From Prinsepia uniflora (taxonomy: Eukaryota > Streptophyta > Magnoliopsida > Rosales > Rosaceae), in the NCBI GenBank assembly GCA_032719365.1, contig CM064875.1:20956566-21020565 (forward strand): DNA of 64,000 nt, given 5' to 3'. This document shows, one piece after another, positions 49,401 to 60,757 of the stretch. The stretch's first letter is position 1; every line of letters begins with the position of its first letter. The notes beneath the pieces were generated by a model. It was given only the letters and a program-made list of their open reading frames with translations, searched no databases and had not been told where the DNA came from. Both the position numbers and the translations under genes were made by a program.

Positions 49401-49746
49401 TTTGATTTTATCGGTCCACTGTTCATACTTGAATGATTTCATACTATTACTCATGTTTTACGATATGCATGCAAGTTTGTGAAAACTGGAGGGTAAGAAT
49501 GTATTTTGATAAATGTTTTTATAAGAGGTCATTTTTGTCCACTCACACCTTTTCTGTTTTGTTAACCCTTCAGGTCGTGGCGCGTTGATCGAGGCTATTC
49601 CAGAGGTGGAGGTATGTGCGGGCACAGGCGCAAAAATTCCCTTGTCTGGCAGGTACTGAAGGGTAGTTTCGGACTTTCAGTTGACTTGTCAGACGGGAGC
49701 AGGACCGGGTACGGTCTTTGACGTCCAGTTGGGACGGGTCCTGTCA
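46462..49746 (+). repeat. LARD3 3' LTR (3285 bp)
   Basis: Same length as the 5' LTR and, by eye, the same sequence. Bounded by TG at 46462 and CA at 49746, followed by the TSD CTGGG. Confidence 0.95.
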
Positions 49747-50648
49747 CTGGGGCTCCGAATTCCGAGTGAGTATGTGATGGCCTACCAGTTGTGCACTTGT
49801 GATGTGATGTTTAGGGTTGTGCTTATGCTTTGAGGATTGTTTGAATGTGATTGATTGTGCATGAGTATTGTGATGAAATTAAGTTGTCTATATGTGAATT
49901 ATGTGGGGATATTGGATATGGATTGTTGTGTGTTGTTGGCGTGATGCTTTGTGATGTACGTTGTATGTTATGATGCTTGTTGATTGGTTTGATGTTAACT
50001 CAGACGTCGAGCCGGGCTCCAGATCCCGAGTCAGTCCTCACTCAGACGTTGAGCTGAGCTTCAGATCTTGAGTGAGTGAGTGTGAGGTCCACACTCGGAC
50101 GTCGATCTTGGCTCCAGATCCCGAGTGGTGTACTTGTTTGTTGTGCAGTGGTTTTATGATTGATATTGTGATGATGATGGGTTGACTGTGAAATGTATGA
50201 ATTGATGTGATATTGGTTATGGTTCGATTATGTGGCATTGATGTGGTGGACGATTAGGTTATGACGTGTTAGTATTTCATGAATGGGTTGGTTTGTGATA
50301 TATGAATGTTTTCACATATTTCGAGAATAATAAACTGTGTTTTGTTTTAATCGGAATAAAGTGGTTTTCGCATGTATGCATGGTTTTCGAAAACGGAGGG
50401 TAAAAGCTAGATGTTTTCAAATTATACTTTTAAACTATTTCTTTTTATCCACTCATGCGTTTTTCTTGGTTTTGTGACCCTCAATGGGCATTTCACGGGA
50501 ATCGAGGCTCGGAAGGCGGATGCATGAATTAGAAACATTTTTGTGTATCCCTTTTCTGACAAGATTTCTAACGTATGCCTTGATTCTTATCAAATGGGTG
50601 CATGGCCCCCGATGCACTTTTTAGTGTATTTTGGGTGGGGTCCTGTCA

Positions 50649-50737
50649 CACCACCACACCCATCACCACCACCACCTCCACCTAACAACCACCACCATCG
50701 TCACCGCCCTGACCACCACCTCCACCTCCACATTCAC
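50649..50737 (+). repeat. CAC/CCA-rich simple sequence
   Basis: Imperfect trinucleotide-like run of CAC, ACC and CCT units directly after the long LTR. It reads as His/Thr/Pro-rich in some frames, which is a composition effect. Confidence 0.75.
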
Positions 50738-50745
50738 TCATCACA

Positions 50746-51580
50746 TAGGGCCGACCCTGAGATATTGGGGGTCCAAAGTGAACTTTCCCAATTTTTCACC
50801 CTTAAAGTGTCCTTACATAAGCTATCTTTTATATCATAATTCACAAAATTAAAATTAGGACAATAAAAAATTACCAAACAATATAATGAAGCAAATAATT
50901 AAGTTCCTTAATTAATAACTTAAGTTCCTTAATTAATAATTTCTCAATATACATATATAAATATATACACTTAATAAATATAAGCAAACTTCACTTAAAT
51001 ATTGTGCTTCTTGCATTTTGATAGGCAAAAAAAAAAAATACATACCCCTTTGAATTAAAATTATTTCTTTGATTTCTTTAAAAATTGGGTAGAGGAGAAT
51101 GAAGGTTTATGATTTAAAAATTAACTTAAATATAATAGAGGAAGTTGGGTTATTATTTAACAAAATGCAATAAGTAAAGTTATTTAGTTTGAGCTAGGAA
51201 GAGAGAAATAAAAGAAAAGGAGAAAGTAAAAGAAAAGAAAAAGAAAAGGGAAAATAAAATATTGTGTTTAGGAAATAGAAAATCAAAAAAGAAAGAAAGG
51301 AAAAAATAGCAAAAAAGGACAAGCAGAAAAGAAAATCAAAAGAAAGGAAGGGAAAAAAGCAAAAAAAAAAAAAAGCAAAAATAGATAAACAGTAAAAACT
51401 GCCACAACCAATCTCAAACCCTAGCACGCCTCAACCAACCCAGCCATATCCCATATACTAATTATTCTTCAAGCAACATAATAATATATGAAACTTACAC
51501 ATGTATTAAAAAAATTGAGGCCTCTTCGAAGTGGGGCTCGAGGCGGTCACCTTATCTGGTTACCCTCAGGACTGACCCTG
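50746..51580. mobile_element. Non-autonomous hAT-like DNA element (835 bp)
   Basis: Imperfect terminal inverted repeats start TAGGGCCGACCCTGAG on the left and, read inward on the other strand, CAGGGTCAGTCCTGAG on the right. Eleven of the 15 bases after the first agree. The flanks are TCATCACA (50738-50745) and TCATCACT (51581-51588), an 8-bp duplication with one difference. Eight-base duplications and CAGGG-type ends are characteristic of the hAT superfamily. Inside is AT-rich and purine-rich sequence (about 51191-51376) with no transposase, so it is a deletion derivative or MITE-like copy. Confidence 0.72.
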
Positions 51581-51853
51581 TCATCACTCTAATGTGTTGT
51601 GGTCATCTCAAAATTTATCTTTTGAAGTCAATGTCTAATGCGTATATACTCTTTTTTAATTTTAAATATTTGTACAAAAAAAATATCATTCTCCATTGTT
51701 ATATAATCAATCACATTCAAAATAAATTACTAAACATCTTCTCAAATATTAAATACACAAAATCATATTTGTTGTTTTCATTTTACAAAATAATAGTTCA
51801 AAAACTGTTTTGCAAAATAATACCAAACGTACCCTTACTTACTGCGTATTTGG

Positions 51854-51858
<5 letters not shown>

Positions 51859-51888
<30 letters not shown>
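51859..51888. repeat. (TA)15 microsatellite
   Basis: Fifteen uninterrupted TA dinucleotides. Length is likely to vary between individuals. Confidence 0.95.
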
Positions 51889-51891
<3 letters not shown>

Positions 51892-53399
51892 AAGGCGGTC
51901 TACTCACAGTTTGTCAGGTAGTAATAACCTGATAGGGCTAATCATTACACGAACTCTGAATGCTCATTCCTAAAAATTTCTAGAAGCTTAACTCTCGATT
52001 TGTGTGGTCCTCTATAGTCTTCGCGACCGTAACACCTTGGTTGGTTGGAAATGGTCGGGAATTTTCTATCAAACTTCTATTCGTCGATTTGCCAACTTAC
52101 GGTAGTCTTCAAGCTTCAATGATGGTATCAATGAACTCGTAAGGTCGAGAGGAAAATATTGGTGGTTTTGGTTTGGTTCAAAACGACTAGAAAAATGACC
52201 GATGATGGTGGGGTGCACGGTGGTCACAGAGGAAGAGAGAAGAGAGAGAGTCAGAGAGAGAGAAGTCTGATCAATTAGATAAGGAGGGAGAAAAATTCCT
52301 TATTTATAATTTGGATTTTTAACATTACAAATACGTCCCAATAGTTTCAAATCCACAATTTTTCTGTACGAAACTCCGATTTCCGAGTTTCAAATGTCTT
52401 CGCACTCATGAATTCGGGAACCACATAATGGCATAAGAAAAACTTCCAAAAGTATTATCAATTTAAAAGTGAAACTTAAGCCCTCGTAGCTCTAAAGGTC
52501 AAAATCGTATTTTTGTGACTAACTTACGAATGTACTTTTAAATATGGCCCACTAACCTTTTGGATTTTTTACTATAGCCCATTCTCAAAGTTAGCCCCAA
52601 CATTGTACATTTAAACCAACCCAATGTTTACCAATTTTTTAAATATTTAAAATTTATTTTTTTGAAACTGGCTGCAACAAGGCGGGCTCTTGCTGATTTT
52701 CAGCCTTAGTTAAATCTTTATTTAGTTTCCAGTCATAATAATGGCCTTAGGTTTTCAATTGAGTAAGGGTTATTCATGTCAGATCTCTTGGTGGATTTTT
52801 CCTCTTAGTCTCTCTAGTTTGCTAAGGGAGTCAAATGTTTGAGATTTTAGTGTCGCCAACACACGTTTATGTGTTTGGGCGGTTTGGTGTTAGTCATCTT
52901 TCAAGATGGGTGTGCTGGGTTTTGCTTTTGGTTTATAATCATTTTCTTTGACCAATGCTTATGCTTGCAAGATGGTTGAAGAATGTGTTCACTTACCCCA
53001 CTACATCCAATATGGCTTACGTGTCTCAGCTAATGCATATCGTTAGAAGAACCTCTCGGTTATATTTCTGCTTCGTTGTTAGGGAATTGTGAGTTTTCTT
53101 TGTTTTGTTTGGATTGTGTGGTACATTTTTTCCTTAATCCGCCAAATAACTAGATTTTAACGAGCCTTACTTTGTACATTGTCTTTTTTCATACGATTTT
53201 TTTCCCTCAATTCGAGGGATCAAACCGATAGAAGAGATTTTGGTCATTCTTTGAATGAATGCTAAGGCATACCACCACCATCTGGCCACCAGATGGTCTG
53301 GATGGAACAATAAGTGTTGGATGCGTCACCTCATGAATATGAGACCAAATAAGAAACCTATTCTTAGTTTGGATTCTTTCACTCCCTCAAGGTCAAGGA
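51889..53399. other. No gene recognised
   Basis: AT-rich, with a GA-rich stretch at about 52227-52265 and a perfect 8-bp inverted repeat at 53279-53297 (CCATCTGG-CCA-CCAGATGG). All frames are short or broken. The stretch at about 52680-53400 looks like decayed coding sequence in places, but I could not assign it. The part next to 53400 may be interior of the LTR element called there. Confidence 0.4.
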
Positions 53400-54301
53400 T
53401 GTTTAAGTTTTGAACTTGTAATTTTTTTATATTTTTTGGATTTTTGGGATGAAATGAATGCAAATGCAATAAACGAAATTAAAGATGAAAATTAACTACA
53501 CTTAACGAAATTAAACTGGAATGTAAAAGCAATAAATTAAAACCTGAAATGAAAATAATTTAAATTAAAGATAAAAATAATAAATCTAACTTAATAAAGC
53601 TATTAAATAAAGCAATTTAAATAACCAGATTTGAGATAAACTCGAATTTAAACTAATAATAAAAACAAACTTGAATGCATAACAAAAAAATTAAAAGTGT
53701 TTTGAATAATAAACTTACCTTAGAGATTGAAACAAACTTGGCTACACTAAAACTTGAATGAAAACTAGGAATTGAAGGACTTGGCTAATGCTAAGGTCAA
53801 ATGTAAACTCTAGTATAGGAATTGAAAGTTGCACGATAAAGTAAGTTTCTGTGTTGATGTAGATGTCTTGCTCTTCTTTAAAGCTTCATATTTATATGGG
53901 CTCAGATGCATCCAAACTCAGCAAGTCATTCAACATCAATCAAACCGATTTCGGTCCATATTGGCTTCAATCCCATAAATCATAGATGTGATGAATGATA
54001 CATGATTTGATCTCATTTTCTTGTTAATCTTTTATATATCTAACATGATAATTGACTTGATTATCTTCTATCTCTTGATCCAAACATATGAAAATTTGAC
54101 TTTAATCATAATTTCGTTCCTTGTCGAGCTTTCACTATTTGCATAAAGTCTTCTCACATGTATTTCCCTAATTAAATTATTAGTTATTGATTATTTTTAA
54201 ATGTTCAGCATGACTTGTCGCTTTGGATTTCTAGCTGTATTTCGGCTTTTGAGCCTATTTTTGGCCCAAAAATTAGCCCAAATTATGACCTGACTCGAAC
54301 A
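53400..54301 (-). repeat. Probable isolated LTR (about 0.9 kb) with adjacent polypurine tract
   Basis: On the plus strand it starts TGTT and ends AACA, inverted termini as in LTRs. Directly to the right, 54302-54332 is almost pure C with a few T and A, a purine tract on the minus strand. A minus-strand TATA-like ATATAAATATG lies at about 53889-53899. No second copy is in the window, so this rests on termini and the tract only. Confidence 0.45.
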
Positions 54302-54332
54302 TTCCCCCCTCTCCCCCAACCCCCCCTCCCAG

Positions 54333-55756
54333 TTTTCTGAACTTTTTTTTATGTGAAGTAAGTTTATAAAAACTTATAGCACAATTAATTCAGAAGCTTT
54401 AAATTTGAATTAAACTCAGCAATGTTAAGATCTTAATCTCATGTCGGCCTTGTAAGAATCCATTGCGCTTACGAATTCCAAAATTCAAACACAATCATGA
54501 ATTCTTGATTAAGTTGAGAAGATATGAAACCTGTCATTATTTGACTTTTTAATTTGGGTAATTACATCTGGAATAAACTAACATAGGAAGCTTCATTGTG
54601 GTTATTGTCAACCACTCATTTATGTTTACTTGAAAATTAACTATTTAGTTTGCGTATTACGTCTTATAAGGGACTGAATATGATAATATAGTATGAAATT
54701 AGTGTTTGATACCGTTTGTATTAACTAGTCACTATATAAGTTAACACAGTTGGGGGTCTTTATACGGTCCAGTCCCTATAAAATAATATTTTCGAAATTG
54801 TCCGTATTAAATGGTTGGATGACTAGCAGTCTTGAAAAGTGTAATAATAATAAATTAATAATTAATAATCATGAAATAAATAGTAATAATAATATATCAC
54901 TAATTAATTAAAATAAAAAATAAAATAAAAAGTTACATAAGTAATATTTATTATATAAATATTTTTTATCAACTACTATAATATAATCTAGCTAGTATAA
55001 TATAGTCAACATTTTATCCAATTGAGCACCAAATATCCGATTAAATAGTTAGTTTAACCAATGTATATATTAATTTATCCGACTAAAATAATCAATATAA
55101 TATAAGGTAACAAGCAAAAACCTTATTGACTTAAATATCAACAAGTTACCTTATATGCACATTCACACAAAACATAACAGATTAAGAAAATTATAAAAAA
55201 TATGAATTACTTGATATTCAAGATCTATGCCACATCTTGTCCTACTCAAAACGGGACAAAATATCATGGACCCTTTTAAAAATATATAATTTCTTAATTA
55301 ACCATTAAGACTTCCATGAAATCCCTAAAAATTAGCCATTCGCCTCACAGTGGCAAAATCGTTAATAATCACTCCATATGTTCAAATAAGGGGAATAAGT
55401 TCTCCCCTCTTTTGCCATTCAAGAAACCTAATTAATTAGGTTAAAGATGCAAAAAAAAAAAAAACTGAATTTTTTCAATTCACCCATTAATTTGGCTGGA
55501 GTAAATACATCATCACTCAAAAATCTAAGAAAAACACCCTTCAATCCACGGGCTTCACCGCCATTCTTTTTAAACAAGTTTGGATGACAACGAAGATTGA
55601 ATTACAATTAATTTCCATACTAAATCGGCCACTCATAATAGTTATTTTATGAGGATATTATTTGTGAACAAATGGCCTTTACTAATCTCATCGGTCTACA
55701 TTTTGAATAGTGGCCGTATGAGGAAAATATTTCTTGCCGACTAAGGAGGTGGCCAT
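54333..55756. other. No gene recognised
   Basis: AT-rich sequence with no frame of note and no clear repeat. It may include interior of the element to its left. It ends at the target site CTATG (55757-55761) of the gag-only element. Confidence 0.4.
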
Positions 55757-55761
55757 CTATG

Positions 55762-56349
55762 TGTTGAAGCTGAATTCGTCCTTTAAACTCAAAAGACTCA
55801 AGGATCCCTGCAAACAAGCAAAACAGTAAGCTATCGTTCGTTCAATGATCGAGACCCGGGGGATGTTCAACCAAGAACACTCCAATGCTTAAGTCAGCTT
55901 CGAAAGAGAAATCTCAAGAGCTTAAGTAGCGTTGAACAGAATTACCTGGAAAGTGAAATGAGTTCCACTATTTATAGGAAAACCTTGGGAGCCTCGAAGC
56001 GTTCTGATTGGTCGGTTGAATTTGTAATTAATAAATAATATATTATTAATTAAATATATTATTTAATAATTATAATAATAGCTCATTATGATAATAATGA
56101 TAATTATTGTGATTTAATATTAATATTTAATTATCCGTTACTAAGAATAATGACAATTAACTCTCGAGGAGAGTATTAATATTACGGAGATTTTAACCCG
56201 ATTAAATAACGTATTTAGCTGGTAAATAGATTATTTAATGTGTGGGTGTTTTCAAATGTCTAGCGTTATTGCCAGGGGCAATTTGGTCATTTTGGGAATT
56301 AAGGGCCACGTGGCAGCTCCACAATTTTTGGGTGTTTTTGGGTTCCACA
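55762..56349 (-). repeat. TR-GAG LTR, left copy (3' LTR)
   Basis: 588 bp, TGTTGAAGC...GTTCCACA on the plus strand. A minus-strand TATA box TATAAATAG lies at 55968-55976. Most differences from the other copy are A/G or C/T changes. Confidence 0.95.
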
Positions 56350-59300
56350 AATGCCCCCACTTCGCTTAGGAATTCAGGGAATCCTAAGGGAAGTAGGTTT
56401 TTGGTAGTCCCAATAAATCTTGTTTGGAGGAGGACTCTGTCTTGTATTGCATTGTTCTTATACGGGACAAATTCCATTGGGTTCGGAATATTACTTCGAG
56501 TTGATGAAAGTAATAATAAACTTTGAATTTGTGTCAAAAAAGTTCCATTGGGTTCGGAACATAATGTTGAGTTGATGCAAATATGCTTTGAACTTTGGAC
56601 TTTGCTTTCTCTTAGGCTTAACTTGTGGTTCAATAGAAATTAATCCACCAGTTAATTCCACAATTTCCATTTATTTGATAGAAACTGCATTTCCATCAAA
56701 ATAAATTGACAGTCGTTTCTTTATGTGGCCGTTTGATGTGGAAGAATAAAAGCTATGGAGGATTCAATGATCTCCATCAAGTCTTCTGCGTTATGGGGTA
56801 GTCCAGCTCCTCATTTGGCCGTTGGTGATGACAGAATGAGTCCACCCATTAAAATCCTTTTATGACATATGTGGGCGTTTTGATGTTGGCCTCTATTTTA
56901 TATGTGTCATCTGCCAGCTTTTGGTCTGTGAAGGATGCACCGCGCGGAGGATGAAGAAAAAATAAAAAATCTTCTTTTTTATTCTTCTGACTTATGAAGT
57001 TGCAGGTGAGTCCGCGCGCTGTGGTTGAGCAACGACGGACGAAGACGTGGGGGCGCTGGTTGGAGATCGCAATTTGGGGCAGGGGTTAGCTAGGACGCAA
57101 CACGTAGGAACGTTTGGTTGGAGAGAGCTACTGCATCTGTCCACCTGGGTCCCCCTTGTGAAGAGACTGTCGACCAGATACTCTGCGAGCTAAGCTTGGT
57201 GGCATGTCTGAGAGCTGATTACTTCACAGGCGCATTGAATCTGAATTGCCACAGGTGAGCGTCCATTGTCCAACTGTACTTGTCTTTGGAAGCTACAAAG
57301 GGTGGGCCCCTTTCAACACTTAAGATGACAACTTTTCCTCCAGGATTTGGCTTTTACACGTTATGAATACATATGTTCATATGTATAATGTGTCAGAGGT
57401 TATATATTTATATATAACTTGATGATATATAAAAGTTTATATATTTAATTAAATATTGTTCACATCATCGCATTACTTTTTTTTATATTTTGAGAGTTGT
57501 AGGAGTCTGATTGCAGCAATTTAAATGGCGTTGTACTCCATTTTCAGAGATGACCATTTCAAGATACATGAAGACATACTTTTGGCGGGGTCTCGAAAAA
57601 CTCATTTTAGTGGGAGCTCAAGTTGTAAGACCATCTAGTGACGCGTCTTGAATTTTTCTGGAGTTTCCGACTTTTAGAGAAGGTGGAGTTGATATCAAGA
57701 TACTTATCCAATTGACGCGCTCGTGGCGTTTCGAGGATTGAAGAGCTCGGCGCATTGGGAGCGATATGACATGATGCATCAAGGCTTTCAACAGGGGGAG
57801 GCGAAGAGTTCCATCATTCGAAATGAGGAGTGTCACAACCCAAGGCACGACGCATTACAACTGCGAGGCGAGGCATGGTACCACTACAAGACGAGGCATG
57901 CGGCAAGTGTGATACGAGGTACTCTACATCCAAGAATTGGTGTGCCACAATGCAAGGCAAGACAAGGTTGGAGCAGGAGGTGATGCGCCAAATGACTTGA
58001 GGTGTTCTTCCCAGCGACCATTCACTTGGTGCGTGTTGGATAGAAGAGTTTGACGCATGAGGAGCAAGGTGCACCATGACCTGTCTAGGCTTTCATCCAC
58101 AAGAGGCAAGGTACTCCATGACTTGAAGTTAGGCACGCTGGAATGCAAGGGGATATGTGTTAAAGTGCAAGGCGAAGCAAGGTATCCCATGAAGTGAGGC
58201 GAAGTGCATGTGGTTCCATAGAGTGGATGAAGCTTCTCGAGGAGTTGTTTTGGCCAACGGAGGACCTTTTAGAGACCTGACATTCCAGGTCCTATTAAGC
58301 TCAAAATGGGGTGACTGCAAGGTGGAGCGTAAAGACGGAGGACCGATCATGCCCCCTGCGAAGCTCCAGATGATGTACGCCATTGCATAATGGAAGGAAG
58401 AAAGCTTGGAGGTGGACCATGCATGTGGTGCTTGGAAAATAGAAGGGCTCCCAATGATCATGCATGTGGTGCTTGGAAGATAGAAAACCTAGCACATGAG
58501 GATCAAGGCACAACATCGAAGCTTGGTGCATTTACAGACTTGCCATCTTCAAGTGCTGGTGGAGCCAACATCGAAGCTTTTAGCAAGGGAGGCGAGGAGT
58601 CTCATCAGTTGATGTGAGGCATGTCACAACCTAGTAGGAGGCACGTTTCCAGCTGTGCGGACGCTTGCATGATTCCAAAGAGAAAGTTAAACGATTGGAT
58701 GTTGAATCCCAAAAGTTGAGAGCTGGCTGCTTGTTATTGTCACATGCCCCCACAACTTTGTGCTTCAAGGAAGATGAAGTGCAAAAGTTGGATACGGAGA
58801 GTCGGAGAGGGATTACCATCAAAGAGCTGAAACTTGAACTAAACATGGAGCTTGAGCCTGAACTTGAGCCTGATCGGAAGGCTAAGAAAGTTGACTGTTC
58901 GCTGAAGACTGAAGTTCTAACAAACTCAAAGCGACGTTCTAGAAGCCTAATCCGACGTTGAAGACTGAAGTTGGAATTGAAAGTTGACTGCTCGCTACCA
59001 CCACATGCCCCCACAACTTTGTGGTTTAAGGAAAACGAAGTGCAAAAGTTTGGGCACGGAGAGCTGGAGCGGGATCGCCACCAAAGAGTTAGAGCTCGTA
59101 CTAGAGATAGAGTCTGAGCCTTTAGTAGAAGAGTATGCAGAGTTTCAAAAAACGATGGGTCGTGAAGACGTGCATTCTTAGTTGCTTTTTCTTTGTTATG
59201 ACAATGATTTGTATTTGCATTTCTTGTAGTCAATAATTGGTTTGAGCAATCGATATGTGATTAGCCAACCATCCTTCAAATAAATGACAATAGTACTTAT

Positions 59301-59460
59301 GAAGAATTTTGAGATCTCATCGTCTAGTCTCTTTGTAAAAATATTTTATGCGCTCTGATTGACTACAAAATAATGCATGCATTAGATGCCCCCATTGTAG
59401 CCATGGGCGTCCAACTTTGGGTTTTAGCTAACTTGGCGTTCGTTTTGGCGTTGCTTTCAA
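56350..59460 (-). other. TR-GAG 3' region of unknown origin replacing pol
   Basis: About 3.1 kb without retroelement domains. A stretch at about 57700-58620 repeats phrases such as GAGGCAAGGTACTCCATGAC imperfectly. A diverged 261-bp direct duplication occupies 58715-58860 and 58976-59125 (shared CACATGCCCCCACAACTTTG). A 200-codon frame at 58631-59233 is Ser-rich, crosses the duplication and has no recognisable domain. It may be captured host sequence or a hypervariable 3' UTR. Confidence 0.6.
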
Positions 59461-60600
59461 GGAAGGGCTTTTGCTTCTTATTAGAAGGCTTGAAGTGCTC
59501 CCAGGAAGAACGACTTTGAGTGCTTCCTAGTGGAAGGTTTTGAGTGCTTCCTGGTGGAAGGTTTTGAGCGCTTCCAGGTGGAAGGCTTTGAATGCGTAGG
59601 TTGAGATGCATTGCATGACGGAAACACGGGTCCTTTGCCAAGCAAAGTCTTGGCTACTTCGCATGGCGAAGTCTTGGATGCTTCGCAAAGCGAAGGCTTG
59701 GATGCTTCGCAGGGCGAAGACGTAGGTGCTTCACATGGCGAAGACGTAGGTTCTTCGCATGGCGAAGGCTTAGATGCTTCGCAGGGCGAAGGTTTGAATG
59801 CTTCGCAAGGCGAAGGCTTAGATGCTTCGCAGGGCGAAGGCTGAATGCTTCACAAGGCGAAGGCTTAGATGCTCTGCTAGGCGAAGGCTTTAAATGCTTC
59901 GCAGGACAGAGGCTTGGATGCTTCGCAGGGCGAAGGCTTAGGTGCTTCGCAGGGCGATGGCTTAGATGCTTCGCAGGGCGAAGGCTTAGGTGCTTCGCAG
60001 GGCGAAGGCTTAGATGCTTCCTGGAGGAAGGCTTGAGTGCTTCTCGGAAGAAGGCTTTAGATGCTTCCTGGAGGAAGGTTTGAGTGCTTCTCGGAAGAAG
60101 GCTTTGGATGCTTCCCGGAGGAAGGCTGTGAGTGCTTCGTAAAGCGAAGACTTGTATGCTTCGCATGGCGGAGGCTTGGGTACTTCACATGGCGAAGGCT
60201 TGGGTGCTTCGTAGGGCGAAGGCTTAGGTGCTTCGCAGGGCGAAGGCTTAGGTGCTTCGCAGGGCGAAGGCTTAGGTGCTTCGCAGGGCGAAAGCTTAGA
60301 TGCTTCTTGGAGGAAAGCTTGAGTGCTTCTCGGAAGAAGGCTTTAGATGCTTCCTGGAGGAAGGTTTGAGTGCTTCTCGGAAGAAGGCTTTGGATGCTTC
60401 CCGGAGGAAGGCTGTGAGTGCTTCGAAAAGCGAAGACTTGTATGCTTCGCATGGTGGAGGCTTGGGTACTTCGCAGGGCGAAGGCTTGGGTGCTTCGCTG
60501 GGCGAAGGCTTAGGTGCTTCGCAGGGCGAAGGCTTAGATGCTTCGCAGGGCAAAGGCTTTGGATGCTTCGATGACGAAGGCTTTGATGCTCGAGGGCATA
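59461..60600 (-). repeat. Tandem array of 24-bp palindromic units
   Basis: About forty head-to-tail units of roughly 24 bp, such as GGTGCTTCGCAGGGCGAAGGCTTA. Each unit contains a short inverted repeat. There are at least three stem types: CTTCGC/GCGAAG (majority, for example 59681-59695), CTTCCT/AGGAAG (60017-60030) and CTTCT/AGAAG (60040-60053). CTTCC/GGAAG variants occur at the left end (59523-59536). A larger block with mixed units is itself duplicated about 286 bp apart (around 60011-60190 and 60297-60476). All six frames stay open for long stretches because the unit is a multiple of three. The encoded 8-residue repeats are therefore not evidence of protein. Confidence 0.92.
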
Positions 60601-60757
60601 AGTTTTGAGAATTGTTCAAACTTGTTGGTATGAATTCAAAATAACTTTTCAATCTTATTGATAATTCAAATGCACGATACTTGAATTTAAAAGGCAAATT
60701 GAAAAGAAAAATTGAAAACTTCATAGACTTCTATGTCTCTCTAACTTTGACATGCAG

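Larger units (their letters stand above)
39831..49746 (+). mobile_element. LARD3: complete 9.9-kb non-coding LTR retrotransposon with apparently identical LTRs
   Basis: LTRs 39831-43115 and 46462-49746 are both exactly 3285 bp. Every long frame found in one recurs at a constant offset of 6631 with the same translation, and I found no mismatch by eye. LTR termini are TGTAATGACCCG...GTCCTGTCA. The primer site TGGTATCAGAGC is at 43119-43130, and the polypurine tract AAGGAGGGAAGG is at 46449-46460. The TSD is CTGGG. The 3346-bp interior carries no gag or pol domain on either strand. This is a LARD-type element that inserted recently and so was mobilised recently by proteins from elsewhere in the genome. 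Confidence 0.95.
37022..50648 (+). repeat. Long LTR (about 3.7 kb without insertion), 3' LTR of a truncated element, split by LARD3
   Basis: It starts TGTAACACCCC and ends GGTCCTGTCA, termini of the same type as the LARD LTRs. It also shares phrases such as AAATGTTGACTTTTTG near its start. LARD3 with its TSD accounts for 39831-49751, and removing that leaves about 3706 bp. A purine tract precedes it, so it reads as a 3' LTR. No matching TSD (GGGAT on the left, CACCA on the right) and no intact 5' LTR are seen, so it is neither a clean solo LTR nor a complete element. It contains short tandem palindromic modules around 39710-39830 and 49747-50130. Frames within it (for example 37342-37722, minus) have no domain content. 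Confidence 0.75.

Noticed and set aside
37022..50648. Solo LTR produced by unequal recombination
   Set aside because: The five bases on either side differ (GGGAT and CACCA), and a purine tract precedes it. A 3' LTR of a truncated element fits better.
51191..51376. Gene encoding a Phe/Leu/Ser-rich membrane protein (minus-strand frame 51194-51427)
   Set aside because: It is the translation of a long purine-rich tract inside the hAT-like element and has no real sequence complexity.
58631..59233. 200-codon minus-strand frame
   Set aside because: Low-complexity, Ser-rich, crosses an internal duplication and has no recognisable domain.
59654..60452. Long frames encoding 8-residue repeats on both strands
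   Set aside because: The 24-bp unit is a multiple of three and lacks stops, so several frames are open by construction. No start context or domain supports a protein.
59461..60600. CRISPR-like array (short palindromic direct repeats)
   Set aside because: Units are contiguous with no unique spacers, the genome is a plant, and the array lies inside an LTR element. It is a tandem repeat.
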